A stretch of 64,000 nt of DNA from Marinobacter algicola DG893 (GCF_000170835.1 NZ_ABCP01000002.1:248001-312000); one strand, 5' to 3'. Shown: positions 20,088 through 31,952, counted from the first letter of the stretch. A program made the numbers and translations. Notes: a model not told the origin generated them from the letters alone.

Positions 20088-21062
20088 TCAGCGCTTTCCG
20101 GACCTGGCCGGAGGCTTGCCTGATGATTTTCGGCCGGTCGACGGACCAGCACTGTCGACCTGCCATCGCGCGCCGCCCGATTTGCGCGGCCCCGTCCCGG
20201 CCTGCTTGCGACGCTTTCGATCAAGAGTCTTCTGCTCAGACGGCGTTTTGGCCGGAATCTCCACCGGTTTCAAATCAACGGCTTTGCTCAGCGAATCCAC
20301 CGCCTTCTGATCCAGCTCTTCCCACTTACCCACGCTCAGGCGGCTTGGCAGGAAAATCGGCCCGTAGCGCACACGCTTCAACCGGCTGACCCTCACCCCC
20401 TGGGACTCCCAAAGCCTACGCACTTCACGATTACGGCCTTCCAGAAGCGTCACATGGAACCATTGGTTGATCCCCTTGCCTCCGGCCTCGCTGATATCCG
20501 AAAACTTCGCCATACCGTCGTCGAGCAGCACACCCTCAGACAATCTTTTAATCATCGCCTCATCCACTTCGCCAAATACCCTGACCGCGTATTCGCGGTC
20601 AATCTGACGTGACGGGTGCATCAAACGGTTGGCAAGCTCCCCGTCGGTGGTAAACAGCACCAGGCCGGTGGTATTGATGTCCAGTCGTCCGATGGCAATC
20701 CAACGGTGATCACGAAGCCGGGGAAGGCTATCAAATACCGTCGGCCGTCCTTCCGGGTCGCGTCGTGTGGTGACCTCACCTTCCGGTTTGTTGTAAATGA
20801 GCACCCGCCTGACCACCTCGGCCCCGGCCGCTATGTCCAGGCGCTTGCCATCCAGGTCAATGCGATCATTGACCGTAACTTTCTGCCCTGGCTCAACGGG
20901 CTTTCCATTGATACTCAGGCGACCGGCCTCGATCCAGGACTCGACTTCCCGACGCGATCCCACACCGGCACGCGCCAGTAACTTCTGTATTCGCTCCGGG
21001 CCGGAGACGGTAGTTTCATCCGGCTGCCGCTGTTCAGGTTTCTTGGGGCGATTGGCCGCCAT
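20088..21062 (-). CDS. rluB: 23S rRNA pseudouridine synthase RluB
   Basis: A 324-residue protein of the RsuA/RluB/E/F family. RluB makes pseudouridine at position 2605 (E. coli numbering) of 23S rRNA. The N-terminal S4 RNA-binding domain is clear (RIQKLLARAGVGSRREVESW). The catalytic aspartate lies in GRLDINTTGLVLFTTDG. A typical WFHVTLLEGRNREVRRLW follows. The last 60 residues are a basic, Pro/Lys/Arg-rich tail, as often seen in RluB. It follows scpB by 36 nt, so it is probably in the scpA-scpB operon. Its stop codon is directly next to that of the convergent GGDEF gene. Confidence 0.92.
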   Translation of the reverse strand: MAANRPKKPEQRQPDETTVSGPERIQKLLARAGVGSRREVESWIEAGRLSINGKPVEPGQKVTVNDRIDLDGKRLDIAAGAEVVRRVLIYNKPEGEVTTRRDPEGRPTVFDSLPRLRDHRWIAIGRLDINTTGLVLFTTDGELANRLMHPSRQIDREYAVRVFGEVDEAMIKRLSEGVLLDDGMAKFSDISEAGGKGINQWFHVTLLEGRNREVRRLWESQGVRVSRLKRVRYGPIFLPSRLSVGKWEELDQKAVDSLSKAVDLKPVEIPAKTPSEQKTLDRKRRKQAGTGPRKSGGARWQVDSAGPSTGRKSSGKPPARSGKR

Positions 21063-21098
21063 GGATCTATCCTTAAAGAGTGACTGACGCCGATGGCA

Positions 21099-21761
21099 TC
21101 AGTGAAGTGTTTGTCCTGGGGCGTTGTCGGGACTGGAGTCATCCCCATCGTCACCAGTGCTCCGGGCCGGAGACTCAAATTCGATCTCGGCCTGCATGTT
21201 TTTTTCGATTTCCCGACCGATCTCTTCCAGATCCCGGATGTCTGACAAGGGCGGCATCTGATCCAGACCTTCCAGGTTGAAATAGTCCAGAAACTGACGG
21301 GTGGTAGCATACATGGCGGGCCTGCCGGGCACGTCGCGATGCCCTACTACCCTCACCCATTCCCGCTCGAGCAGCGTACGAACAATGTTGCTGCTGACGG
21401 TGACGCCCCGAATATCTTCTATTTCGCCACGGGTAATGGGCTGGCGATACGCCACCAGCGCCAACGTCTCCAGCAGAGCGCGGGAGTACCTCTGGGGCTT
21501 TTCCTCGAATAAGCGCCCCACCCACGGAGCAAATTCTTCCCGCACCTGAAGACGGTAACCACTGGCGATTTTCTTCAGCTCGAATCCCCGCCCCTGGCAA
21601 GACTGTTCCAGCAAGACCAGCACATGCTCCATTACCTGGCGGGCCGGGCGCTCGCCTTCTTCGAAAAGATCCCGTAACTGGTCGACTGATAAGGGTTTAC
21701 CGGCTGCCAGCAACGCAGCTTCGGTTATGGCCTGTATTTTCCGGAGATTTTCCTCGTTCAT
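21099..21761 (-). CDS. scpB: Segregation and condensation protein B
   Basis: A 220-residue protein with two winged-helix domains. It dimerises on ScpA and regulates the SMC ATPase. Characteristic segments are IQAITEAALLAAGKPLSVDQL near the N-terminus, YSRALLETLALVAYRQPITR, and GRPAMYATTRQFLDYFNLE. The acidic tail is variable in the family. The start overlaps the scpA stop by 4 nt, which indicates translational coupling. Together with smc at 14707-18201 it completes the SMC-ScpAB condensin in this window. Confidence 0.94.
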   Translation of the reverse strand: MNEENLRKIQAITEAALLAAGKPLSVDQLRDLFEEGERPARQVMEHVLVLLEQSCQGRGFELKKIASGYRLQVREEFAPWVGRLFEEKPQRYSRALLETLALVAYRQPITRGEIEDIRGVTVSSNIVRTLLEREWVRVVGHRDVPGRPAMYATTRQFLDYFNLEGLDQMPPLSDIRDLEEIGREIEKNMQAEIEFESPARSTGDDGDDSSPDNAPGQTLH

Positions 21762-22591
21762 ACCGCTCTCGCCCTGACATGGATCGGGCCCAGCACCTCC
21801 GCCTGGACCACTTCGATCAATTGCTCCTTGACCAGTTCCAGGGTCGCCAGGAAACTCACCACGACCCCCAAACGCCCCTCCTCTGGAGTGAACAGACTTT
21901 CGAACGTCACGAACTGATCATCCCGCAGGACCGACAAGATAGCCGACATACGCTCACGGGTGGATAGGCGCTCCCTCTCCACATGGTGGCTGGTAAACAG
22001 GTCTGCGCGCTTGAGCACTCCCTGAAGGGCGAACAGTATTTCCCGCAGGTCCACGTCGGGATGTGGCTGACTGGAAGGCATCCGGGGCAGCGCTGCCGAG
22101 GCAACAAAATTGTCCCGTTCAAGCCGTGGTAAATCGTCTATATCTTCGGCTGCCTGCTTGAAGCGCTCATACTGCTGAAGCCTGCGTATCAGCTCCGCTC
22201 GCGGATCAATGTCCTCTTCGTCCTCGGATTCCTGTCGCGGTAGCAACATCCTGGATTTTATCTCCGCCAGGGTCGCTGCCATAACCAGATACTCTGCCGC
22301 CAGCTCGAACCGCATGGCTTCAACGGCGCCGATGTAGTCCATATACTGCTTGGTGATCTCACTGACATCGATGTCGAGGATGTCCATGTTTTGACGTCTG
22401 ATCAGATACAGCAACAGATCCAATGGCCCCTCAAAAGCCTCAAGGAATACCGCCAGGGCATCGGGGGGTATATACAGGTCGCGAGGCAGATCAACCACCG
22501 GCTTACCAGAAACACGGGCAAGTGGCGCCTGCTCAACGGGCGCATCAGCCCCCTCATCCGCCGTCGTATTGCCTGTGGTTTCCTCTGTCAT
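21758..22591 (-). CDS. scpA: Segregation and condensation protein A (kleisin)
   Basis: A 277-residue kleisin that bridges the two heads of the SMC dimer. The hallmark is FEGPLDLLLYLIRRQNMDIL (about 53-72), followed by ELAAEYLVMAATLAEIKSRM. The C-terminal winged helix (VVSFLATLELVKEQLIEVVQ) binds the SMC head. A 45-residue acidic, Ala/Pro-rich N-terminal stretch precedes the core and is typical of pseudomonad-type ScpA. It lies 29 nt after trpS and overlaps scpB by 4 nt, so trpS-scpA-scpB-rluB is a likely operon. Confidence 0.94.
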   Translation of the reverse strand: MTEETTGNTTADEGADAPVEQAPLARVSGKPVVDLPRDLYIPPDALAVFLEAFEGPLDLLLYLIRRQNMDILDIDVSEITKQYMDYIGAVEAMRFELAAEYLVMAATLAEIKSRMLLPRQESEDEEDIDPRAELIRRLQQYERFKQAAEDIDDLPRLERDNFVASAALPRMPSSQPHPDVDLREILFALQGVLKRADLFTSHHVERERLSTRERMSAILSVLRDDQFVTFESLFTPEEGRLGVVVSFLATLELVKEQLIEVVQAEVLGPIHVRARAV

Positions 22592-22620
22592 GATCTCTCC
22601 GGAACTGTCAGCGTCGGGGC

Positions 22621-23835
22621 TCAGCGGTAGTTCAGGCCCATGGCTGTCCGAACTTCCTCAAGGGTGTCCCTCGCTGCATCCCTGGCCTGCTCGCAGCCCT
22701 CTTCAATAATGGCGTGAACCAGATCGGGATTGCCTTCATATTCGCGAGCACGTTCATGCAAGGGACGCTGTTCTTCAATAATCGAGTCAATCAACGGCTT
22801 CTTGCACTCCAGGCAACCAATGCCTGCCGATCGGCAGCCGGTTTGTACCCACTCCTGAGTATCCTCATCAGAATAAACCTGATGAAGCCCCCAGACTGGA
22901 CACTTCTCCGGTTCGCCGGGATCGGTCCGCCGAACCCGCTGGGGATCGGTTTGCATGGTGCGGATTTTCTGGGAGACGTTGTCAGGGTCTTCGCGAAGAC
23001 CGATATAGTTGTTGTAGGACTTGGACATTTTCTGGCCGTCCAGTCCCGGCATCTTCGATTCCGGTGTCAGCAGGGGCTGGGGTTCCGGGAGTATCACCTT
23101 GCCACCACCTTCGATATAGCCGTACAGACGCTCGCGGTCGCCCAGGGAGATGTTCTGTTGCTCCTTGAGCAATGCCCGCGCCGTTTCCAGGGCTTCCATA
23201 TCGCCCTCTTCCTGGTAACGCTTCTTCAGGGTGCGGTAAAGCTTGGCGTTCTTCTTGCCCATCTTGACGATGGCCCCCTCAGCCTGCTCCTCAAATCCCG
23301 GTTCACGGCCGTAGATGTGATTGAAGCGGCGAGCGACTTCACGCGTGATCTCCACGTGAGACACCTGGTCTGCACCTACGGGTACCCGACCAGCTCGATA
23401 CATCAGAATGTCAGCGCTCTGCAGCAGCGGATAGCCGAGAAAGCCGTAGGTGGCCAGGTCTTTCTCTCGAAGCTTTTCCTGCTGATCCTTGTAGGTGGGT
23501 ACGCGCTCGAGCCAACCCAACGGGGTAATCATCGATAACAGCAGATGCAGCTCCGCGTGTTCCGGCACTTTGGACTGGATAAACATTGTTGAGGATCCGG
23601 GATTGACGCCTGCTGCGAGCCAGTCGATCACCATATCCCAGACGCTATCCTCAATGCCGCTGGGATCATCATAGTTGGTGGTCAGCGCGTGCCAGTCGGC
23701 AACGAAGAAGAAGCATTCGAATTCATGCTGGAGTTTCACCCAGTTCTTCAGAACACCGTGATAATGGCCGAGGTGCAACTTGCCGGTGGGACGCATGCCG
23801 GACAAAATCCGTTGCTGGGAATCGACAGAACTCAA
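22621..23835 (-). CDS. trpS: Tryptophanyl-tRNA synthetase
   Basis: A 404-residue class I aminoacyl-tRNA synthetase that charges tRNA-Trp. The HIGH-like motif lies in RPTGKLHLGHYHGVLKNW near the N-terminus. KMSKS is in DGQKMSKSYNNYIG. It is longer than the E. coli enzyme (334), in part because of an insertion between KMSKS and the C-terminus. This insertion holds four cysteines (CPVW, then CRSAGIGCLECK) that could bind zinc. The longer form is usual in Pseudomonas and relatives. AAGGAG lies 6 nt before the ATG. A sigma-70 promoter is visible at 23892-23920. Confidence 0.95.
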   Translation of the reverse strand: MSSVDSQQRILSGMRPTGKLHLGHYHGVLKNWVKLQHEFECFFFVADWHALTTNYDDPSGIEDSVWDMVIDWLAAGVNPGSSTMFIQSKVPEHAELHLLLSMITPLGWLERVPTYKDQQEKLREKDLATYGFLGYPLLQSADILMYRAGRVPVGADQVSHVEITREVARRFNHIYGREPGFEEQAEGAIVKMGKKNAKLYRTLKKRYQEEGDMEALETARALLKEQQNISLGDRERLYGYIEGGGKVILPEPQPLLTPESKMPGLDGQKMSKSYNNYIGLREDPDNVSQKIRTMQTDPQRVRRTDPGEPEKCPVWGLHQVYSDEDTQEWVQTGCRSAGIGCLECKKPLIDSIIEEQRPLHERAREYEGNPDLVHAIIEEGCEQARDAARDTLEEVRTAMGLNYR

Positions 23836-23891
23836 AGCATGAACTCCTTTTATTTATAGGGAACAGCCATCATATTGCAGGCTGACCGGGC

Positions 23892-23920
23892 ATTATAGTC
23901 TTATGTGTGGCCCGAGTTAA
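23892..23920 (-). promoter_or_regulatory. Sigma-70 promoter of trpS
   Basis: On the minus strand, TTAACT (23920-23915), a 17-nt spacer and a perfect TATAAT (23897-23892). The start of transcription would be near 23885, giving a 50-nt leader for trpS-scpA-scpB-rluB. I see no leader peptide with tandem Trp codons in that leader. Confidence 0.6.
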
Positions 23921-23955
23921 GAAGGCATTGAAAAACCTGCGCCGGAGCCGAAAAC

Positions 23956-23996
23956 AAAAAGCCCCCGGCAGTCCGCATGGCAGACCCGGGGGCTTT
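23956..23996 (-). terminator. Rho-independent terminator of the suc operon
   Basis: On the minus strand an 11-bp stem (AAAGCCCCCGG with CCGGGGGCTTT) encloses a 17-nt loop and is followed by TTGTTTT. It lies 18 nt after the sucD stop and ends the sucAB-lpd-sucCD transcript. Confidence 0.85.
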
Positions 23997-24013
23997 CCTT
24001 CACCGGCGGTATT

Positions 24014-24886
24014 TTACCAGCCAGTCACTTCCTTGAGCGCCTTGCCGATTTCAGCCAGGCTGCGCACGGTTTTGACACCGGCGTCGTTCAGTGCAGCGAA
24101 CTTCTCATCCGCCGTGCCTTTACCACCGGAGATAATCGCACCGGCGTGGCCCATACGCTTGCCAGGAGGTGCCGTCACGCCCGCGATGTAAGACACCACC
24201 GGCTTGCTGACGTTTTCCTTGATGAACGCAGCAGCTTCTTCTTCAGCGGTTCCGCCGATCTCACCGATCATCACGATGGCTTCTGTCTGCGGATCGTCCT
24301 GCAGCAACTGCAGGATATCGATGAAGTTGGAGCCCGGAATCGGGTCACCACCGATGCCGACGCAGGTGGACTGGCCGTAGCCAAAGTCGGTGGTTTGCTT
24401 GACCGCTTCGTACGTCAGGGTACCTGAGCGGGACACGATACCGACTTTGCCCGGCTTGTGGATGTTGCCCGGCATGATGCCGATCTTGCACTCACCCGGT
24501 GTGATAACGCCTGGGCAGTTAGGGCCGATCATGCGAACACCCTTGCGATCGACGTACTCTTTTGCGTAAAGCATGTCGATGGTCGGGATGCCTTCGGTGA
24601 TGCAGACAATCAGCTGAATACCAGCGTCAGCCGCTTCAACGATGGCGTCTTTACAGAACGGCGCTGGAACGTAGATAACAGTGGCTTCGGCGCCGGTCTT
24701 TTCGACCGCTTCACGCACGGTGTTGAACACCGGCAGGCCCAAGTGTTCGGTGCCGCCCTTACCGGGGCTTACGCCACCAACCATTTTGGTGCCGTACTCA
24801 ATGGCTTGCTCAGAGTGGAACGTGCCCTGTGCGCCGGTAAAGCCCTGGCAGATAACCTTGGTGTCTTTGTTGATCAGGATGCTCAT
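24014..24886 (-). CDS. sucD: Succinyl-CoA synthetase alpha subunit
   Basis: A 290-residue subunit. With SucC it converts succinyl-CoA to succinate with formation of ATP or GTP, in the TCA cycle. The CoA-binding Rossmann fold begins [20 protein letters not shown]. The phosphohistidine loop is visible in [31 protein letters not shown] and [20 protein letters not shown] are conserved. Its ATG shares one base with the sucC stop (TAATG), a strict coupling that helps make equal amounts of the two subunits. A strong terminator follows. Confidence 0.97.
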   Translation of the reverse strand: MSILINKDTKVICQGFTGAQGTFHSEQAIEYGTKMVGGVSPGKGGTEHLGLPVFNTVREAVEKTGAEATVIYVPAPFCKDAIVEAADAGIQLIVCITEGIPTIDMLYAKEYVDRKGVRMIGPNCPGVITPGECKIGIMPGNIHKPGKVGIVSRSGTLTYEAVKQTTDFGYGQSTCVGIGGDPIPGSNFIDILQLLQDDPQTEAIVMIGEIGGTAEEEAAAFIKENVSKPVVSYIAGVTAPPGKRMGHAGAIISGGKGTADEKFAALNDAGVKTVRSLAEIGKALKEVTGW

Positions 24887-26052
24887 TATTTACCCCCTGC
24901 GGCTTTAACGACTTGCTCTGCAGCATCCGCCAGGCTGGTGGCGGCAATGATGTTCAGGCCACTGTCGGCGAGTACCTGAGTGCCCTTCTCGGCGTTGTTG
25001 CCTTCCAGACGGACAACCACAGGAACCTTGACGCCCACGTCCTTAACCGCACCGATAATGCCTTCGGCAATCATGTCACAACGTACGATACCGCCGAAAA
25101 TGTTAACCAGAACGGCCTTTACGCTATCGTCAGACAGAATGATCTTGAACGCTTCAGAAACGCGCTCTTTGGTCGCGCCGCCGCCAACGTCCAGGAAGTT
25201 GGCCGGCTGGCCACCGGACAGCTTGATGATGTCCATAGTACCCATGGCAAGGCCTGCGCCGTTAACCATGCAGCCGATGTTGCCTTCCAGCGCCACGTAG
25301 TTCAGTTCCCACTTGGCTGCTTCGGCTTCACGAGAATCTTCCTGGGAGGGATCGTGCATCTCGTGGATTTTTTTCTGGCGATACAGTGCGTTGCCATCAA
25401 CACCGATCTTGGCGTCCAGGCAATGCAGGTCACCGGCTGGCGTGATGACCAGCGGGTTAATCTCCAGCAGCGCCAGGTCACGGTCTTCAAACAGTTTCGC
25501 CAGACCCATGAAGATCTTGGTGAACTGACCGATCTGTTTGCCTTCAAGGCCCAGCTTGAACGCCAGCTCGCGACCCTGGTACGGCTGCGCGCCAACCAGC
25601 GGGTCGATTTCGGCTTTCAGAATCTTTTCCGGAGTTTCTTCGGCAACCTGTTCGATCTCAACACCACCTTCGGTGGAGGCCATGAACACGATACGACGGG
25701 TGCCACGATCCACAACCGCGCCCAGGTACAGTTCCTGGTCGATGTCGGTCAGGGATTCAACCAGAATCTTGCTCACCGGCTGGCCATTCTCGTCAGTCTG
25801 GTAAGTTACCAGGTTCTTGCCCAGCCACTTTTCAGCGAACTCACGGATTTCATCTTTGCTCTTGACCAGCTTTACACCACCGGCCTTACCACGGCCACCA
25901 GCGTGAACCTGTGCCTTTACAACCCATGCGTCACCACCGATTTCGGTGGCAGCCGCTACGGCTTCCTGAGGGGTATCGCAGGCAACGCCCTGGGATACTG
26001 GCAGGCCATATTCAGCGAAAAGCTGTTTGCCCTGATATTCATGCAAATTCAT
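24886..26052 (-). CDS. sucC: Succinyl-CoA synthetase beta subunit
   Basis: A 388-residue ATP-grasp protein, the expected length. The N-terminus [20 protein letters not shown] is nearly invariant in the family. The nucleotide-binding part includes [20 protein letters not shown]. The C-terminal CoA-ligase fold has [20 protein letters not shown] and [20 protein letters not shown]. It is 175 nt downstream of lpd; that gap contains a hairpin at 26190-26211, so sucCD may be partly uncoupled from the upstream genes. I could not place a confident separate promoter there. Confidence 0.97.
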   Translation of the reverse strand: MNLHEYQGKQLFAEYGLPVSQGVACDTPQEAVAAATEIGGDAWVVKAQVHAGGRGKAGGVKLVKSKDEIREFAEKWLGKNLVTYQTDENGQPVSKILVESLTDIDQELYLGAVVDRGTRRIVFMASTEGGVEIEQVAEETPEKILKAEIDPLVGAQPYQGRELAFKLGLEGKQIGQFTKIFMGLAKLFEDRDLALLEINPLVITPAGDLHCLDAKIGVDGNALYRQKKIHEMHDPSQEDSREAEAAKWELNYVALEGNIGCMVNGAGLAMGTMDIIKLSGGQPANFLDVGGGATKERVSEAFKIILSDDSVKAVLVNIFGGIVRCDMIAEGIIGAVKDVGVKVPVVVRLEGNNAEKGTQVLADSGLNIIAATSLADAAEQVVKAAGGK

Positions 26053-26189
26053 AGTTAATGTCCCGCTTTCTGATGGAGGATAACCACATACGGAAATTGA
26101 ACCCGCGCTATGCGAATTCGGTTCGATGCGCCGGGGATCACCTCAGCGCATCCTTAACGCGACCGAAAACCAGCCGTTTTAATAGCAGC

Positions 26190-26211
26190 GGGGCGCCGTC
26201 ATTGGCGCCCC
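26190..26211 (-). terminator. Hairpin between lpd and sucC
   Basis: GGGGCGCC-GTCATT-GGCGCCCC is a perfect 8-bp GC-rich stem. It lies 17 nt after the lpd stop in the direction of transcription. The sequence after it on the minus strand (GCTGCTATTAAAA) has only a weak T-tract, so it may be an attenuator or an mRNA-stabilising hairpin rather than a full stop. Confidence 0.45.
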
Positions 26212-26227
26212 TGTTTCCTGGCTCGCG

Positions 26228-27670
<1,443 letters not shown>

Positions 27671-27702
27671 TTATCCCGTTATCCAATTCGTTAAGTGTCA
27701 GC

Positions 27703-28953
27703 TCAGACGTCCAGCAGAATGCGCGCCGGGTCTTCAAGCATTTCCTTGATAGCCACCAGGAACTGCACTGCTTCCTTGCCATCGATCATGCGGTGGTCGT
27801 AGGAGAGCGCCAGATACATCATCGGCTGAATCTCGACCTTGCCGTTCACAGCCATCGGACGCTCCTGAATCTTGTGCATACCCAGGATGGCCGTCTGTGG
27901 CGGATTGAGGATCGGCGTGGAGATCAGTGAACCGAAGATACCACCGTTGGTGATGGTAAAGGTGCCACCGGTCATATCCTCGATACCGAGCTTGCCGTCT
28001 TTGGCCTTGGTTCCGTACTCGACGATCTTCTTCTCAATGTCGGCCAGGCCGAGCGCATCGGTGTCACGAACCACAGGCACAACCAGGCCGCGGTCACTTG
28101 ATACTGCAATACCAATATCCTGGTAACCATGGTAAACCATGTCGTTACCGTCGATGGAGGCGTTGACCGCCGGGAAGCGCTTCAGCGCTTCGGTCGCTGC
28201 CTTGGTGAAAAAGGACATGAAACCGAGCTTGACGCCATGACGCTTTTCGAAGCTTTCTTTGTATTGCTTGCGCAGCTCCATGACCGGCCCCATGTTCACT
28301 TCGTTGAACGTGGTGAGCATGGCCGCAGTCTGCTGGGCATTGACCAGTCGTTTCGCAATGCTGGCGCGCAGACGAGTCATGGGAACGCGCTTCTCCGGAC
28401 GCTCGCCGGATCCAACATCCACCTGCGGCATATCGCCGGCCGGCTTCGATGCCGGATTTGAAGCAGCCCCTGAAGATTTTCCAGTATCTATATGATTCTG
28501 AACATCTTCTTTAGTTACGCGGCCGTCTTTTCCGGTACCCTCAATGGCGTCCGGATCAATGCCGTTCTCTTCCGCCAGCTTCCGCGCTGCCGGGCTGAGG
28601 ATGGCTTCGCCAGAGGATTTGGCAGGCGCTTCGGAGGACTTTTCCGAAGTCGCTTCGGGCTTACTTTCCTCTTTCTTGCTGTCATCCTTGGCTGCAGGCT
28701 TGGAGTCACCAGCCGCGCCTTCCTTGAACTTACCGACGACTTCACCACTTTCTACGGTGTCGCCTTCGCCCTTGAGTACTTCCTCGATAACACCATCCGC
28801 CGGAGCTACCACCTCGAGTACGACCTTGTCGGTTTCAATATCGACAATCAGTTCGTCACGTGAACAGGCTTCGCCAGGCTGCTTGTGCCAGGTCGCGACT
28901 GTCCCCTCTGCGACCGACTCTGGGAATACGGGGGCTTTTATTTCAGTTGACAT
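27703..28953 (-). CDS. sucB: Dihydrolipoamide succinyltransferase (E2 of 2-oxoglutarate dehydrogenase)
   Basis: A 416-residue E2 core subunit. Residues 1-75 form one lipoyl domain with the lipoylated lysine K43 in [10 protein letters not shown]. An Ala/Lys/Glu-rich linker follows. A peripheral-subunit-binding domain begins near [20 protein letters not shown]. The acyltransferase domain runs from about residue 185 to the end, with the active-site histidine in [17 protein letters not shown]. It transfers the succinyl group to CoA. It is 25 nt after sucA. Confidence 0.96.
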   Translation of the reverse strand: MSTEIKAPVFPESVAEGTVATWHKQPGEACSRDELIVDIETDKVVLEVVAPADGVIEEVLKGEGDTVESGEVVGKFKEGAAGDSKPAAKDDSKKEESKPEATSEKSSEAPAKSSGEAILSPAARKLAEENGIDPDAIEGTGKDGRVTKEDVQNHIDTGKSSGAASNPASKPAGDMPQVDVGSGERPEKRVPMTRLRASIAKRLVNAQQTAAMLTTFNEVNMGPVMELRKQYKESFEKRHGVKLGFMSFFTKAATEALKRFPAVNASIDGNDMVYHGYQDIGIAVSSDRGLVVPVVRDTDALGLADIEKKIVEYGTKAKDGKLGIEDMTGGTFTITNGGIFGSLISTPILNPPQTAILGMHKIQERPMAVNGKVEIQPMMYLALSYDHRMIDGKEAVQFLVAIKEMLEDPARILLDV

Positions 28954-28978
28954 CTCGGATCCTTAGTTCGGTAGCTCG

Positions 28979-31816
28979 TCAGATTTCAAACGCGTCGTTA
29001 ACCAGTTTTTTCTGCTCTTCAATGTGAACCGACATATGGCCACAAGCCGGAGCCGCTGAGGCGTCACGACCGGCATACTGAAGATACAGCTTGGGATTGT
29101 GACGATGCAGCGCATTACGCATATGATGTTGGCTGCAATACCAGGCCCCCTGGTTCATGGGCTCTTCCTGGCACCAGACCACGTGCTTGAGCTTGCTGTG
29201 CTGGCTCAGGAGCTCGTCCAGATCGTCTCCCGGGAATGGGTATAGCTGTTCGATACGAACAATAGCAACGTCATCCCGCTCGTCCGCTTTTTTGCGCTCC
29301 AACAGGTCAAAATAGACCTTGCCGCTGCACAGAATCAGACGAGTGACTTTTTTCGGGTCGGAGGGTTCCTTCTCCGGCAGTACCGTCTTGAAGGTACCCG
29401 ATGTCAGGTCGTCCAGTTCCGAGGTGGCTTCCTTATGACGCAACAGGCTCTTTGGCGTAATCGCAACCAAAGGTTTGCGCAGTGGGCGCTTAACCTGACG
29501 ACGCAGCATATGGAATACCTGGGATGGCGTGGTCGGCACGCACACCTGAATATTGTGCTCCGCGGACAACTGCAGGAAACGCTCCAGTCTTGCCGAACTG
29601 TGCTCCGGGCCCTGGCCTTCATAGCCATGTGGCAACAGAAGGGTAAGGCCACATAGCCGCCCCCACTTGTGCTCACCGCTGGTCAGGAACTGATCGATCA
29701 CCACTTGGGCGCCATTGGCGAAGTCACCAAACTGGGCTTCCCAGACCACAAGACCATTGGGTGCCGTGGTGGAATAACCATATTCGAACGCCATCACCGC
29801 CTCTTCTGAGAGCAGTGAGTCGTAGATTTCAAACTTCGGCTGGTTCTCGGAAATGTGCTCCAGAGCAATATGGTGGGCACCATCCTTCTGGTTGTGCAGC
29901 ACCGCGTGGCGATGAGAGAAGGTACCACGACCAACGTCCTGGCCGGTGATCCGGATGGGATGGCCTTCATTCAAAAGCGTGGCGTAGGCCATCACTTCAC
30001 CGTAGCCCCAGTTAATCGGCAGCGCGCCGGCGGTCATTTTTTCCCGGTCACTGACAATCTTGGATACCTGACGCTGGACACTGAAGCCTTCCGGCACGTG
30101 AGTCAGTTTCTTGCCCAGTTTCTGGATCGTCTTGAGGGCAACACTGGATTTGCACTTTGCCGTCCACTCGTGGCCCAGATAAGGCGTCCAGTCGACATAC
30201 AGATCCTTGTTGGGCTCCTTGACCAGGGACTTGACCACGTGGTCACCTTTGTCCAGCTCGTCCCGGTAGTCCAATTCAATCTGCTTGGCTTCGTCTTCAC
30301 TGATCACGCCATCAGCAACCAGCTTTTCCGCATAGAGGTTGCGGGTGGTTGTCAGCTTGCGAATCTTTTCGTACATCACCGGCTGTGTTGCGGCCGGCTC
30401 ATCCGCTTCGTTGTGTCCGCGGCGGCGATAGCACACCAGATCGATCACCACATCGTTCTTGAACTCGTGGCGGTAATCCATGGCCATCTGGGTCACGAAC
30501 ATGACCGCCTCGGGATCGTCCGCATTCACGTGCAGGATCGGGGCCTGAATCATCTTGGCCACATCGGTGCAGTATTCCGTGGACCGGGCATCTTCCTGCT
30601 TGCTGGTGGTAAAACCAACCTGGTTATTGATGACGATATGAATAGTGCCGCCAACGCCATAGCCCCGGGTCTGGGACATCTGGAAGGTTTCCATAACCAC
30701 ACCCTGCCCGGCAAACGCAGCGTCACCGTGCATGATGATGGGCACACATTGGGTGCCGTTGGGGTCGTTACGACGGGTCTGGCGGGCACGGACTGAGCCC
30801 TCAACCACCGGAGACACAATTTCCAGGTGCGACGGGTTAAACGCCAGCGCAAGGTGGATTTCGCCACCTTCGGTCATCACATTGGAGGAAAAGCCCTGGT
30901 GATATTTAACGTCACCGGAACCGGAATCGGCGAGTTTCTTGCCTTCAAACTCGTCAAACAGTTCTTTCGGGTTCTTGCCAAGCGTATTAACCAGAACATT
31001 CAACCTGCCCCGGTGCGCCATGCCCAATACAATTTCTTTTGCGCCGTAGCTGCCAGCCCGCTGGATCAGCTCATCCAGACAGGGGATCAGGCTCTCGCCG
31101 CCTTCAAGGCCAAACCGCTTAACGCCCGGATAGCGGGAACCCAGGTATTTTTCGAGACCTTCCGCCGCGGTCAACCGCTCCAGCAAATGCTTACGGGTTG
31201 CAGACTCGTAGTTGGGGCGCGAGCGAACCGGCTCCATGCGTTGCTGGAACCAGCGTTTGATCCGAGTGTCCACAACGTGCATGTATTCCGCACCGATGCT
31301 TTCACAGTACGTCTGGCGAAGACCGCCAACGATATCCCGAAGCTTCATTGTTTCGGAGCCGAAATTCAGCGAACCGGTCTGAAACTCGAGGTCGTAGTCT
31401 GCTTCCGAAAGCTCGTGAAAGGCTGGATCGAGATCTTCAACCTGCGGGCGGTTCCAGACACCGAGCGGATCCAGCTTTGCTTCCTGATGGCCACGAAAAC
31501 GGAAAGCGTTGATCAACTGGAGGACACGGATCTGCTTTTTGTCCGCATCAACCGTAGCGCTGGCAGGTACGCCGCTGCTGGCAAGAAAGCGCTGGTTACG
31601 GGAGATGTGCTCAAATTGCTGGCGGATGGACGAATGGTCTATATCGCGACCTTTGTAGCCATCCACACTGGGAAGTTTATCGAAATAGCTGCGCCATTCT
31701 TCGGGAACGGCATTGGGGTCTGTCAGGTAGGTTTCGAAAAGCTGTTCAACATAGGCGAGATTCCCCCCTTGTAGGTGGGAAGTCTGCCACAACTGCTCCA
31801 TTATGCTTTCGTGCAT
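28979..31816 (-). CDS. sucA: 2-oxoglutarate dehydrogenase E1 component
   Basis: A 945-residue thiamine-diphosphate enzyme that decarboxylates 2-oxoglutarate. I place the start at the ATG at 31816 (MHESIMEQLWQTSHLQGGNL). This matches the usual SucA N-terminus and has an AAGGTGAG ribosome-binding site 7-8 nt upstream. The frame stays open to 31966, but those 50 residues are probably untranslated leader. Visible features are IVLGMAHRGRLNVLVNTLGK, the ThDP region HGDAAFAGQGVVMETFQMSQ, and AVLHNQKDGAHH with the central catalytic region. It opens the sucAB-lpd-sucCD operon. Confidence 0.96.
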   Translation of the reverse strand: MHESIMEQLWQTSHLQGGNLAYVEQLFETYLTDPNAVPEEWRSYFDKLPSVDGYKGRDIDHSSIRQQFEHISRNQRFLASSGVPASATVDADKKQIRVLQLINAFRFRGHQEAKLDPLGVWNRPQVEDLDPAFHELSEADYDLEFQTGSLNFGSETMKLRDIVGGLRQTYCESIGAEYMHVVDTRIKRWFQQRMEPVRSRPNYESATRKHLLERLTAAEGLEKYLGSRYPGVKRFGLEGGESLIPCLDELIQRAGSYGAKEIVLGMAHRGRLNVLVNTLGKNPKELFDEFEGKKLADSGSGDVKYHQGFSSNVMTEGGEIHLALAFNPSHLEIVSPVVEGSVRARQTRRNDPNGTQCVPIIMHGDAAFAGQGVVMETFQMSQTRGYGVGGTIHIVINNQVGFTTSKQEDARSTEYCTDVAKMIQAPILHVNADDPEAVMFVTQMAMDYRHEFKNDVVIDLVCYRRRGHNEADEPAATQPVMYEKIRKLTTTRNLYAEKLVADGVISEDEAKQIELDYRDELDKGDHVVKSLVKEPNKDLYVDWTPYLGHEWTAKCKSSVALKTIQKLGKKLTHVPEGFSVQRQVSKIVSDREKMTAGALPINWGYGEVMAYATLLNEGHPIRITGQDVGRGTFSHRHAVLHNQKDGAHHIALEHISENQPKFEIYDSLLSEEAVMAFEYGYSTTAPNGLVVWEAQFGDFANGAQVVIDQFLTSGEHKWGRLCGLTLLLPHGYEGQGPEHSSARLERFLQLSAEHNIQVCVPTTPSQVFHMLRRQVKRPLRKPLVAITPKSLLRHKEATSELDDLTSGTFKTVLPEKEPSDPKKVTRLILCSGKVYFDLLERKKADERDDVAIVRIEQLYPFPGDDLDELLSQHSKLKHVVWCQEEPMNQGAWYCSQHHMRNALHRHNPKLYLQYAGRDASAAPACGHMSVHIEEQKKLVNDAFEI

Positions 31817-31952
31817 TTTGAATAGCTCACCTTGGGCTGGTGCGGGGAGCTGGCTATGGTCGGCCAGGGGTATATCTGAGTCAATACGGGTTTTTACGGG
31901 ATCGACTGTGGCCACCACACCCAACATGGATGTTTTCCGTTCCCCGGTGGTT

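Noticed and set aside
24913-26058. 381-residue open frame on the plus strand
   Set aside because: It is antisense to sucC; the composition (His/Gln/Asn-rich) is that of a shadow frame.
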